A DNA stretch of 54,534 nucleotides from an uncultured Rhodospirillales bacterium (GTDB lineage Bacteria; Pseudomonadota; Alphaproteobacteria; RF32; CAG-239), in the NCBI GenBank assembly GCA_902763185.1, contig CACWQT010000004.1, positions 1 to 54,534 of the forward strand. Direction: 5' to 3'. Positions 16,540-24,788 of the stretch are shown piece by piece (the first letter of the stretch is position 1; every line of letters starts with the position of its first letter). The notes under the pieces are model-generated. The model made no database searches. It saw only the letters and a program-made list of their open reading frames with translations, and was not told the DNA's origin. The position numbers were made by a program, and so were the translations under genes.

Positions 16540-17058
16540 ATGACTGAATTTGTTCACGATAATCTAAAATATGAAATAAACGAATGGGGCAATGTGCGCT
16601 CTATGTCCATATTTTATGAAAAAGAAAATAAAAAATACATTGTTTCTGTTGATTTATATGATTTTTGGGTAAGCGACCAATATGCCCGATTGGAAGTAAC
16701 CAAACGTAGCAGAAACCCATTAAAAAATATTTTTGGTGACAAGGTTTTGGCTTATGCTAAAACGCCTGTTGATACGTTTACTATTTCTGTTTGGGGTATG
16801 ATTCGCAATAAAGAGCTGGAATATCCTAAAGATGAAAGATTTCATGGCTTGATAGATTTGGCGCTGGATGATATTAAAAAGCATGACCACGAAATTGAAA
16901 AAGACATCAGTTTTATGATACAAAAACAAAAGGAAGAAAAAAATCAAGCCAAAGCTCGGAAAAAACAGCAAGAAGATGAGGCACAAGAACACTTAAAAAA
17001 GAAAAACAAACCCTCGGATATTGACTTGATAAACTCTATTATAAATGAAAGAAAGTAA
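16540..17058 (+). CDS. Hypothetical protein with charged coiled-coil tail
   Basis: The family is not recognised. The first 115 residues alternate beta-like stretches with aromatic residues (NVRSMSIFYE, YIVSVDLYDFW), and the last 55 are Lys/Glu/Gln-rich and likely a coiled coil. There is no signal peptide or membrane segment, so it is probably cytoplasmic. AAGGAG lies 8 bases before ATG 16540, whereas the open frame back to 16483 would start inside the promoter. It is the third consecutive gene on this strand with its own sigma-70 promoter. Confidence 0.65.
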   Translation: MTEFVHDNLKYEINEWGNVRSMSIFYEKENKKYIVSVDLYDFWVSDQYARLEVTKRSRNPLKNIFGDKVLAYAKTPVDTFTISVWGMIRNKELEYPKDERFHGLIDLALDDIKKHDHEIEKDISFMIQKQKEEKNQAKARKKQQEDEAQEHLKKKNKPSDIDLINSIINERK

Positions 17059-17076
17059 AATCCCTGCGCCCATAAC

Positions 17077-17106
17077 AAAAAAAGCTACCTTTACAGATAG
17101 CCTTTT
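17077..17106 (-). terminator. Terminator of tRNA-Val
   Basis: On the minus strand GGCTATC pairs with GGTAGC(T) through one G-U pair, followed by seven T at 17077-17083. It lies just downstream of the tRNA. Confidence 0.65.
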
Positions 17107-17108
17107 AT

Positions 17109-17185
17109 TGGTGGGCGTTGAGGGATTCGAACTCCCGACCCTCTCGGTGTAAACGAGATGCTCTAACCAGCTGAGCTAAACGCCC
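17109..17185 (-). tRNA. tRNA-Val (TAC anticodon)
   Basis: Acceptor arms GGGCGTT and AACGCCC pair fully. The D-arm, anticodon arm TCTCG/CGAGA with loop TTTACAC (anticodon TAC), and T-arm GGGAG/CTCCC-type pairing are present. CCA is encoded at 17111-17109. Confidence 0.95.
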
Positions 17186-17203
17186 ATCTCATTAACAAAA
17201 GCG

Positions 17204-17232
17204 TTTATAGAGGATATTTTTTTAGTTTGCAA
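17204..17232 (-). promoter_or_regulatory. Predicted sigma-70 promoter of tRNA-Val
   Basis: On the minus strand TTGCAA (17232-17227) and TATAAA (17209-17204) are 17 bases apart, 18 bases before the tRNA. Confidence 0.5.
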
Positions 17233-17276
17233 GTAAAAAATACAAAAAAAAGAAAAATTTTTAGATTCAAAATAAA

Positions 17277-17305
17277 GCAGGTGCATAATGCACCTGCCTT
17301 TATAC
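17277..17305 (-). terminator. Terminator of the HU gene
   Basis: A near-perfect hairpin GCAGGTGCA/TGCACCTGC at 17277-17297 lies 22 bases after the HU stop, with T-rich flank on the minus strand. Confidence 0.75.
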
Positions 17306-17318
17306 ATCATCAAAAGTC

Positions 17319-17591
17319 CTAGTTTACGGCATTTTGCAAAGTCTTACCGGCTTTGAATTTAGCAACTTTTCGTGCCTTGATTTGAATTGCTGCCCCCGTC
17401 CGCGGATTGCGACCGGTTTTAGCCGCACGTTTTGATGCAGAAAATGTACCGAAACCAACCAGACGCACATCTTCACCATTAGCCAAACTATGAGTAATAG
17501 CTGCAATAAAAGCATCTAAAGCCTTAGCAGCTAAACCTTTAGTTAAACCAACTTCGTCCGCTATATTAGAAATAAGCTCATTCTTATTCAC
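17319..17591 (-). CDS. hup: HU-family DNA-binding protein
   Basis: HU is an abundant dimeric nucleoid protein that bends DNA. The 90 residues are full length, starting with the MNKNELI helix, followed by GFGTFS and the DNA-minor-groove arm with the GRNPRTGA signature and its Pro. The C-terminal helix FKAGKTLQNAV is typical. IHF is less likely because the arm and flanks fit HU. A strong AAGGAGT site lies upstream of ATG 17591, and the gene is monocistronic with its own terminator. A TTCACA-A-TGTGAA dyad sits upstream. Confidence 0.95.
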   Translation of the reverse strand: MNKNELISNIADEVGLTKGLAAKALDAFIAAITHSLANGEDVRLVGFGTFSASKRAAKTGRNPRTGAAIQIKARKVAKFKAGKTLQNAVN

Positions 17592-17625
17592 TTTAAGGAC
17601 TCCTTACAAAAAAATTAAAAACGAC

Positions 17626-17648
17626 GTGAATTTATTTCACAATGTGAA
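17626..17648. promoter_or_regulatory. Dyad upstream of HU, possible operator
   Basis: TTCACA-A-TGTGAA at 17636-17648 is a perfect 13-base dyad with an extra GTGAA half-site at 17626-17630, in the HU leader or promoter region. The binding protein is unknown. Confidence 0.35.
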
Positions 17649-17802
17649 TTAAAAGAGAGTTTAAAATTATTTTCAAATAAAAATTGTTAATTACTAACAA
17701 GTCAGGTTTTTAATATAGTAAGATTTGTTTAATTTTCCGCTTGATTGTGCGAACGAGTGTCATTAAAATAACAATGCCAATCATAAATAGACACGGGATT
17801 TT

Positions 17803-20800
17803 ATGGAAAATAAATATAAAGAAGAACAAGAAAAACTTGGACGCCTGGCAACATCTCAACAAAGATTTGCCGCTGATCCGAATATGTCTGTTTGGGTAGA
17901 AGCATCAGCCGGAACCGGAAAAACAAAAGTCCTTTCAGATAGAGTTTTACGTCTGCTTTTGGCTAAAGTTAATCCTTCTAAATTGCTCTGTTTGACCTAT
18001 ACCAAAGCCGCCGCCGTTGAGATGAATGAGCGAATTGCCAAAAGACTAAGCCTATGGGCGGTGGAAGATGAAAAAACATTAACCGAAGAATTGCAAAAAC
18101 TTTTGGGGGACGATTTTAATTCATCTAATAAGCAAGAATTGTTAAACTTTGCGCGGACGCTATTTGCACTTCTTTTAGACACACCGGGTGGAATGAAAAT
18201 CCAAACCATTCATAGTTTTTGTCAAGATGTATTAAAGAGATTTCCGTTAGAGGCGGGTGTTTCTCCTTATTTTGAAGTATTGGATGACCGCGTTGCTAAA
18301 GAAATTTTACAAAATATCAAAATCGAGTTGTTGCGCTTAGCAAATGAAGATAGTTCAAGTGATTTAAGCAAAGCTGTTGCCTATTTAACCGAGAATATCA
18401 GTGAGTTCAAATTTCCTGAAGTAATGAACCTGATTACCGAAAATCGGGTCAAAATTGCCATGCTCCTAAAAAAATATAATGGCGACATGGAAACTCTTAT
18501 TACAGTTTTAGAACAAAGTCTGGGTGTTAAATATGCAGACCGAGAAGATGACTTAAAACAGCAGATTTTGCAAAATATAGATACCGGCCAGCTAAAAGAA
18601 GCCGTAAAAGCACTAAATGAGGGCACCAAAACCGATATAGATAAAGCCGAAAAACTAAATTCGATAATTTGGGGGCATTTATCTGCTTTGGACTATGATA
18701 ATTACCGCTCTGTTTTGATTACCGGAGAGGGAACGATTCGCGCCAAACTAATGACTAAAGGTATAGCTGAGAAATATCCGGAAGTTTTAACCTTTTTACA
18801 ACAAGAAGCCGAGCGGTTATTAGCGGCAGACAATACTTTTGCGGCTCTAAGAGTATTAAAAGCAACTGTTGCGGTTTTGCAAATTGCTAAAAATATTATC
18901 GAGCAGTATAATGCTTATAAAACTGTATATGCCGCACTTGACTATGAAGATTTAATAGTTATCACCAGACGCTTGTTGGAAAATCAGGAAGTGGCAGATT
19001 GGGTGTTGTTTAAGCTTGATGGTGGCATTGATCATATCTTAATTGATGAAGCACAAGATACATCACCGGACCAGTGGGCAATTATCCGTGCTTTGACTCA
19101 AGAATTTTTTGCAGGTCTCGGTAGTTATGAAGAAGCAATCCCCAGAACAGTCTTTGTTGTTGGAGATAGAAAGCAATCTATTTATAGCTTTCAAGGTGCC
19201 GATCCCAAAGAGTTCGATAAAATGTATCATTACTTTGAGCAAAAGATACAAAACTTTGCTAAGATTCATTTGGATGTTTCTTTCCGCTCCACCAAAGCCG
19301 TTATGGATTGCGTAAACACGTTGTTTGAAGCAGAAAATGCCAAAAAAGGCGTTGTCCCATCAGGTGAGCATATCAATCACCAACCATTTCGCTTAGGTGA
19401 GGGGGGAAAAGTCGAGATACTGCCGCTTGTTTGTGCCGACGAAACGGAGAAGCCGACGGAATACAGTTGGACAATTCCTTTGAAAAGAGAGCAAAAGACT
19501 TCCCTTTCTAATCTTTTGGCGCGCCAAATTGCACAAAATATTAAAGATATGGTAGAAAATAAAGAAATACTTGCCTCAAAAAATCGTCCGGTGCGTTATG
19601 GGGATTTTATGTTCTTGGTGCAACAGCGTAACGCTTTTGTAGAAGAGTTTATTCGTGCTTGCAAGGACAAGGGGGTTCAAGTTGCGGGAATTGATAAGTT
19701 AAAATTATTGGAGCAGATTGCAGTTGAAGATTTAATTTCACTAAGCAAGTTTCTTCTGTTGCCTGAAGATGATTTATCTTTAGCCGAAGTGCTTAAATCT
19801 CCGATTTTTAATTTAACGGATGACGATTTGTTTACTTTGTGTCATCAAAGAGAAAGTTCACTTTTCCGTTCAATCTTAAAAAGAAAAGAATATAGCAATT
19901 TAGCAACAGAATTAAAAAACTTGCTTAATATGGTCGGTTTTGCGCGTCCGTATGAACTGTTCAGTTATGTTCTGATTAAAATGAATGCTAGACAAAACTA
20001 TATTAAACGGATGGGGGCAGAAGTTGATGACATTTTAGATGAGTTCTTAAATCTGACCATTACTTTTGAACAAAATCATACCCCATCTTTAGAATCATTT
20101 GTGGCATGGATCGGGCAAGATGAAGTTATCATTAAAAAAGAAATGGAGCAAGGGGATAGCGATACCGTAAAAATAATGACTGTTCACGGCTCAAAAGGTT
20201 TGCAAGCTCCGATTGTAATTTTAGCCGATACGGCACGTGTTAAGAGTAAATCAATGCAAGGTGGCTTTTTATGGAAAGACGGATTACTTTATTTTCCGAT
20301 GAACGCAAATTGCTATGACAACGTTTGCACCTCCATTAAAGAAGCAAACAGTAATGCTGATTTTGAGGAATATCGCCGGTTACTATATGTTGCATTAACA
20401 CGTGCGGAAGACAGACTTTATATAGCAGGCTTTAGCAAAAGTAATAAGGTTAATGAAGATTCATGGTATAAATTATTGACCGACAATTTAAAATCAAACG
20501 TTCCTTTACCACCGGAAGATAAAAGAATTGTTTATCAAATAGAGCAAGAAAACACTGTTGAGAAGGATAATATAAAAACGGATTTAAGAAAAGAACCAAC
20601 GGATTATAGCGATTTGTTAACTCCGGCTCCTAAAGAAGATACCTTAGCAAAACCATATGCGCCGTCACACGATGAAAATGATGAGATAGATGTTGTAGCC
20701 TCTCCGTTAAAAGAATTAGGAAACTTTTATAAACGAGGAACGGTTATTCATAAACTTTTACAATATATTGCAACCATAGATGAAAAAGATCGTCAGACAC

Positions 20801-21180
20801 GTGCAGAAATGTTCTTAAAAACGGAGCTACCGGATTCGTCGACATATGAAATCACACGTATTATAAACGAGGTTTTGAATCTGTGTCAGACATATCCTGA
20901 AATTTTTGGGTTAAATTCCAAGGCCGAAGTTCCGATAATTGGTGAAGTCGGCGGCAAAATTATTTCCGCAAAAATTGACCGCCTGGTCATAAATAAGGAT
21001 AAAATAATTATTGTGGATTATAAAACAAACAGGCCGGCAGCGACAACTTTGTCAGAAGTTCCTGAACTTTATATTAATCAATTAAGCACATATAAGGCTT
21101 TATTGCAAAAGCTTTATCCTGAAAAAAATGTAGAATCCTACATATTGTGGACTAATACTTGTAATATGATGAAACTATAA
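17803..21180 (+). CDS. addA: Double-strand break repair helicase-nuclease AddA
   Basis: AddA is the UvrD-type helicase and nuclease subunit of AddAB, which resects broken ends for RecA. All superfamily-1 motifs are visible: Walker A SAGTGKTKVL near residue 34, DEAQDTSPDQW, GDRKQSIYSFQG, SFRSTKAV, TVHGSKGLQ and YVALTRAEDRL. The C-terminal nuclease motif DYKTNR lies near residue 1067. At 1125 residues it is slightly shorter than usual. trxA follows after 92 bases, as in most alphaproteobacteria, but addB, normally just upstream, is at 43817-46702. ATG 17803 has CGGGA upstream. Confidence 0.95.
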   Translation: MENKYKEEQEKLGRLATSQQRFAADPNMSVWVEASAGTGKTKVLSDRVLRLLLAKVNPSKLLCLTYTKAAAVEMNERIAKRLSLWAVEDEKTLTEELQKLLGDDFNSSNKQELLNFARTLFALLLDTPGGMKIQTIHSFCQDVLKRFPLEAGVSPYFEVLDDRVAKEILQNIKIELLRLANEDSSSDLSKAVAYLTENISEFKFPEVMNLITENRVKIAMLLKKYNGDMETLITVLEQSLGVKYADREDDLKQQILQNIDTGQLKEAVKALNEGTKTDIDKAEKLNSIIWGHLSALDYDNYRSVLITGEGTIRAKLMTKGIAEKYPEVLTFLQQEAERLLAADNTFAALRVLKATVAVLQIAKNIIEQYNAYKTVYAALDYEDLIVITRRLLENQEVADWVLFKLDGGIDHILIDEAQDTSPDQWAIIRALTQEFFAGLGSYEEAIPRTVFVVGDRKQSIYSFQGADPKEFDKMYHYFEQKIQNFAKIHLDVSFRSTKAVMDCVNTLFEAENAKKGVVPSGEHINHQPFRLGEGGKVEILPLVCADETEKPTEYSWTIPLKREQKTSLSNLLARQIAQNIKDMVENKEILASKNRPVRYGDFMFLVQQRNAFVEEFIRACKDKGVQVAGIDKLKLLEQIAVEDLISLSKFLLLPEDDLSLAEVLKSPIFNLTDDDLFTLCHQRESSLFRSILKRKEYSNLATELKNLLNMVGFARPYELFSYVLIKMNARQNYIKRMGAEVDDILDEFLNLTITFEQNHTPSLESFVAWIGQDEVIIKKEMEQGDSDTVKIMTVHGSKGLQAPIVILADTARVKSKSMQGGFLWKDGLLYFPMNANCYDNVCTSIKEANSNADFEEYRRLLYVALTRAEDRLYIAGFSKSNKVNEDSWYKLLTDNLKSNVPLPPEDKRIVYQIEQENTVEKDNIKTDLRKEPTDYSDLLTPAPKEDTLAKPYAPSHDENDEIDVVASPLKELGNFYKRGTVIHKLLQYIATIDEKDRQTRAEMFLKTELPDSSTYEITRIINEVLNLCQTYPEIFGLNSKAEVPIIGEVGGKIISAKIDRLVINKDKIIIVDYKTNRPAATTLSEVPELYINQLSTYKALLQKLYPEKNVESYILWTNTCNMMKL

Positions 21181-21272
21181 ATTTTAAAGTTTATACTACT
21201 TTCAATCTTTGAATATTTAAAAGATAATACTATATATAAATCTGCAATGTGAAAAAGTGAAAGGGAGAACAG

Positions 21273-21590
21273 ATGAAAGCAATTAATGATAGCGAGTTTG
21301 AAACAGAAGTTTTGAAATCAAAAGGTTTGGTTTTGGTTGACTTTTGGGCAGAATGGTGTGGTCCGTGCCGTCAATTGGGGCCGGTTTTGGAAGAAGTAAA
21401 TAAAAGCTATGGAGAAAAAGTGAAAATCTGCAAAATGAACGTAGATGAAGCTCCTTCAACCGCTGCCAGTTATGAAATTCGGAGCATCCCGACAATGTTT
21501 TTATTTAAGGATGGCGAAAGAGTGGATACAAAAGTTGGCTTTAATTCTCAGTCAGCCATAGAAAGTTGGCTCAATACTTATATCGGATAA
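21273..21590 (+). CDS. trxA: Thioredoxin
   Basis: This is the cytoplasmic dithiol reductant for ribonucleotide reductase and other enzymes. The active site WCGPC has Cys 29 and Cys 32, with the cis-Pro in SIPTMF. It has the usual 105 residues. AAAGGGAGA lies upstream of ATG 21273, and a terminator follows. Linkage to addA is the standard alphaproteobacterial order. Confidence 0.97.
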   Translation: MKAINDSEFETEVLKSKGLVLVDFWAEWCGPCRQLGPVLEEVNKSYGEKVKICKMNVDEAPSTAASYEIRSIPTMFLFKDGERVDTKVGFNSQSAIESWLNTYIG

Positions 21591-21611
21591 TATATTATAA
21601 CACCGTATTTA

Positions 21612-21645
21612 AACACCGAAAGTTTTTTGCTTTCGGTGTTTTTAT
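21612..21645 (+). terminator. Terminator of trxA
   Basis: AACACCGAAAG at 21612-21622 pairs with CTTTCGGTGTT at 21630-21640, followed by TTTATA. Confidence 0.9.
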
Positions 21646-21704
21646 ATTTAAAATCTTGAAAATCAGTAAAATCGCCCCATTTAAAAACCAAAGGAGAAAA
21701 ATCA

Positions 21705-22367
21705 ATGTTTACAAAAAGCGAAAAAGCTAAAGAACGGCGATTTGTAAGGGACGCCGTGAAAAGTATGTGGAACTTTTGGACGAGTCCAGAAGGGGCATTT
21801 ATTTTGGCGGTTTCGGCAATGGCTCTGGGATATTATCAATTTTATATCAGTCGTCCTATTTTGCGTTATGATACCAATACGGTTAAGCTTATATCTTCCT
21901 CTAATAGCAATAATTATACCGTGGATATCCTAGGTAAAAAATATCAAGACCTCTATTTAACCAAGGTTTATCTATATAACCAAGGAGAACAGGCTCTCTC
22001 TGGTTCAGATGTATCGCATATTGGCCACGATCCGATTAGAATTAAAATTCCAAAAGAGGCTAAAATGCAACATTTCAATTTGGATAATGAAGAAACAACC
22101 TCATCTATTACCGCCGAAGTTGTACCGTATGGTAAAGATTTGGTCTTAAATTTTGATTTCTTAAATCCTGATTATCAATATGTTGTAAATATCTTACACG
22201 AGGCGCCAAGTGACAATATTGTTGTCACCGGAAGCGCCTTAAATGTTAGCGAAATATCCCGAACAATCAGCGGTAGAGAACTGAAAGAATTTATAATTTG
22301 GGGTTTGGGAACACTGTATTTAATCCTTATTATGTGGTATGTATTCAAAAAATGGCATCGGCGTTAA
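21705..22367 (+). CDS. Bitopic membrane protein, unknown
   Basis: I do not recognise it. One membrane segment lies at about residues 32-50 and a second at about 193-213, leaving a beta-rich domain of some 140 residues, probably on the periplasmic side, and a short basic tail (KKWHRR). AAAGGAG lies 8 bases before the ATG. It sits between trxA and the OmpA-like lipoprotein with independent spacing on both sides, so context gives little. The protein has no cysteines in the outer domain. Confidence 0.65.
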   Translation: MFTKSEKAKERRFVRDAVKSMWNFWTSPEGAFILAVSAMALGYYQFYISRPILRYDTNTVKLISSSNSNNYTVDILGKKYQDLYLTKVYLYNQGEQALSGSDVSHIGHDPIRIKIPKEAKMQHFNLDNEETTSSITAEVVPYGKDLVLNFDFLNPDYQYVVNILHEAPSDNIVVTGSALNVSEISRTISGRELKEFIIWGLGTLYLILIMWYVFKKWHRR

Positions 22368-22432
22368 AACAATATTAAGCAATAAAATATATACTTCCCA
22401 CTAGACTAGTTTAATAACATAGGGGAAATGAT

Positions 22433-23074
22433 ATGAGAAAATCTTTTATTTGCAGTCTTCTTGCAGTTTCGATGCTTACAGCTTGTGCAACAGATCCGTA
22501 TACAGGCGAAAGTAAAGTGGCAAAAACCGCATGGGGAACAGGTATTGGTGCTGCAGCCGGTGCAGGTATCGGTGCACTCGTTGGTGGTAAAAAAGGTGCT
22601 TTAATTGGTGCGGCTTCCGGTGCGGCAGTTGGTGCAGGCACAGGCGCATATATGGATATGCAGGCAAAGAAACTTCGCCAAGAACTCTTAAATACAGGAG
22701 TTCAAGTTCAACAGGTAGATGGGAAAATCTATCTCATTATGCCGGGAAATATTACCTTTGACAGCAACGACGCAAGTATTAAACCTGCTTTTCAACCAGT
22801 GCTAAATTCCGTTGCAAAAGTAATCAAAGAATATAACAAAACAATGGTTCAGGTTAACGGCTATACCGATAGCACCGGTACTGCCGCAACCAATAATGCT
22901 TTGTCTTTAATGCGTGCTAATTCCATCTCTAATTATTTAAGAGCGCAAGGTGTTGACGGCAACCGCATTTTGGCCAATGGTTTTGGTTCTTCAAATCCGA
23001 TTGCATCAAATGCAACGGCAGCCGGACGTGAACAAAACCGCCGTGTTGAAATTGTCTTAGTCAATAAGCAATAA
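22433..23074 (+). CDS. OmpA-family outer-membrane lipoprotein (YiaD-like)
   Basis: The signal peptide ends in a lipobox LTAC with Cys 18. A glycine-zipper segment with repeated GAG/GAAxG steps spans about 36-73 and may insert into membrane. Residues of about 100-212 form an OmpA-like peptidoglycan-binding domain with NGYTDSTG and NRRVEI motifs. Such proteins tether the outer membrane to the wall. AGGGGAAA lies upstream of the ATG and a strong terminator follows. Confidence 0.9.
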   Translation: MRKSFICSLLAVSMLTACATDPYTGESKVAKTAWGTGIGAAAGAGIGALVGGKKGALIGAASGAAVGAGTGAYMDMQAKKLRQELLNTGVQVQQVDGKIYLIMPGNITFDSNDASIKPAFQPVLNSVAKVIKEYNKTMVQVNGYTDSTGTAATNNALSLMRANSISNYLRAQGVDGNRILANGFGSSNPIASNATAAGREQNRRVEIVLVNKQ

Positions 23075-23094
23075 ATTAGACCTTTTGTGGGAGC

Positions 23095-23128
23095 AAAGAG
23101 CTGAGTTTTATAACTTGGCTCTTTTTTT
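23095..23128 (+). terminator. Terminator of the OmpA-like gene
   Basis: AAAGAGC at 23095-23101 pairs with GCTCTTT at 23118-23124, with an inner AGTT/AACT stem, followed by a T run. Confidence 0.85.
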
Positions 23129-23195
23129 GTGTGTAAAAAATAAAATAGCAATGCGCTAGGGGATTTTTGTTATAAGCTGATAATAAAGGAGAATA

Positions 23196-24788
23196 ATGAC
23201 GCATATACAAAAAAATAATCTTATTTTTTACCTCAAACCGTTTTTATGGAGCTTTGGGATAAGCGGTATTGTATATTCATTTATGCTGTTTCAGTTTTGG
23301 TGGGGTAATCACGACTGGGAGCATATTAAAAAAAGCATGAATCTTTTAAGCGGGCTTTATGAAATCAGATTTAGTCAGCATCTACCGACAGTTCTGTTTT
23401 TAGACGGACATATTTTACCTATTATTGTGATTTCACTATCTTTGGCGTTAATTATCTTGCAAGCAATTTTAATGGCAAAATATTTGAGAGTTCCGGAAAA
23501 TTTTAAATCGTATATGATTTTTATACTGTTTATAGTGCTCAATCCATACCTGTTTATCTTTTTTTATTATGTATACATTGCTTTACCACTGTCCTTTTGG
23601 GGAACGTGCGTTGTTGCTTTACTCTACATAACCGAAAAATCAGAAAATAAAAAATATTGGTTATTAGGGGGGATAGGCTTTTTCTTAGCACTAGGTAGCT
23701 ATCCGCCCAATATGGCGCTAGCCTTTACCCTTTTTATGGCAAAACGATGCTTAAACTACGTAAACAGACAAGAAAATCTTAAAGAAATTATCAAAAAAGG
23801 AATGATGTTCCTAAGCCAAATAGCATGTGCTTATGTTGGTTTTTCTTTGGTGCGGAAATATCTAATACAGGCCGATTTGGTAAATACGGGGATGTATAAT
23901 TTAGCAATACGTTCACCTCAAGAAATAGCTAACCATTTACCGACGGATATATTAGAATCAGTAACACAGTTTTTCCACCCATATACTTTTTTAGATACAA
24001 CCTACTGTATTTTACTGGCCATTATTTTTATCACAGCAATTAGCATAGCTTACTGCAAAGCATCAAATAAATGGATTTATGTTGCTCTAATATTGATTTT
24101 ATGCGTTGTTTCCCGTTATGCGTTTATCTTATCTGCTCGTTCAGATATGGCAACTGTCAGAATGGAATATTGGGGTAGATTAGGAGTGTATGCATTTGCC
24201 TTATCGATTTTACTAAGACAAAGCAAGCAATGGATAAAAAATTTAATTTTACTCTGGACAATCATAACATTAAGTCTTTTTATCAAAACAGATTTTGAAA
24301 TTCAAAAAGTACAATATCTAGGTTTTACGGCCGGAAGGAAACATCAGTCAAGAATACAAGAAAGCATTTTAAGGCATCCCACTTTTGAACTGAAGCCTAA
24401 ATATATTTCCTATACATTTGGCGCTATACCATTTCGTGAAAGGTATTATCAGGATATATACCATACACCGGAAATGATAAGCTATGCAATTTATCATATA
24501 TTTGGTATAGTTAGTAATCTGTTTTGGGAAGAACGTATTACCCCGACCGCCATAGAAGTCGGAATAGAGGGGCGCAACCTATGGCACATCGGAATAAACG
24601 AAGATAAGTGGAAAGACAAAGCCTATTGGACGGACAATCCAGAAAATATGAAAAATATTCGTTTTTGGTTGTATAACGAGGCAAAGTATAATAGTGTATA
24701 TGTAGATGATAAATACATTATAATGGTATTAGACTTGCAGAGCTTTTATAAAAATAGAGAACTTCTAACCTTAAAGTTGGATAAATAA
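23196..24788 (+). CDS. Polytopic membrane protein, GtrII/GT-C-like glycosyltransferase
   Basis: The protein has about ten membrane segments followed by a soluble C-terminal domain of about 150 residues. Acidic and basic residues in the first outer loop (NHDWE, then RFSQHLP) resemble the catalytic loop of GT-C enzymes such as GtrII-type glucosyltransferases, which decorate O-antigen from lipid-linked sugar. The assignment is by layout, not a firm motif. AAAGGAG precedes the ATG. The next gene is a tandem paralogue that starts directly after this stop, so the pair is an operon and may work together. No glycan cluster surrounds it. Confidence 0.6.
   Translation: MTHIQKNNLIFYLKPFLWSFGISGIVYSFMLFQFWWGNHDWEHIKKSMNLLSGLYEIRFSQHLPTVLFLDGHILPIIVISLSLALIILQAILMAKYLRVPENFKSYMIFILFIVLNPYLFIFFYYVYIALPLSFWGTCVVALLYITEKSENKKYWLLGGIGFFLALGSYPPNMALAFTLFMAKRCLNYVNRQENLKEIIKKGMMFLSQIACAYVGFSLVRKYLIQADLVNTGMYNLAIRSPQEIANHLPTDILESVTQFFHPYTFLDTTYCILLAIIFITAISIAYCKASNKWIYVALILILCVVSRYAFILSARSDMATVRMEYWGRLGVYAFALSILLRQSKQWIKNLILLWTIITLSLFIKTDFEIQKVQYLGFTAGRKHQSRIQESILRHPTFELKPKYISYTFGAIPFRERYYQDIYHTPEMISYAIYHIFGIVSNLFWEERITPTAIEVGIEGRNLWHIGINEDKWKDKAYWTDNPENMKNIRFWLYNEAKYNSVYVDDKYIIMVLDLQSFYKNRELLTLKLDK
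23274..23314 (+). repeat. 41-bp identity between tandem paralogues, copy 1
   Basis: These bases are identical to 24870-24910, although most of the two genes has diverged. They encode the conserved segment ending GNHD. Confidence 0.85.

Noticed and set aside
22411..22667. Antisense frames opposite the OmpA-like gene
   Set aside because: Their Ala/Pro or His/Leu bias mirrors the Gly-rich zipper codons of the real gene.
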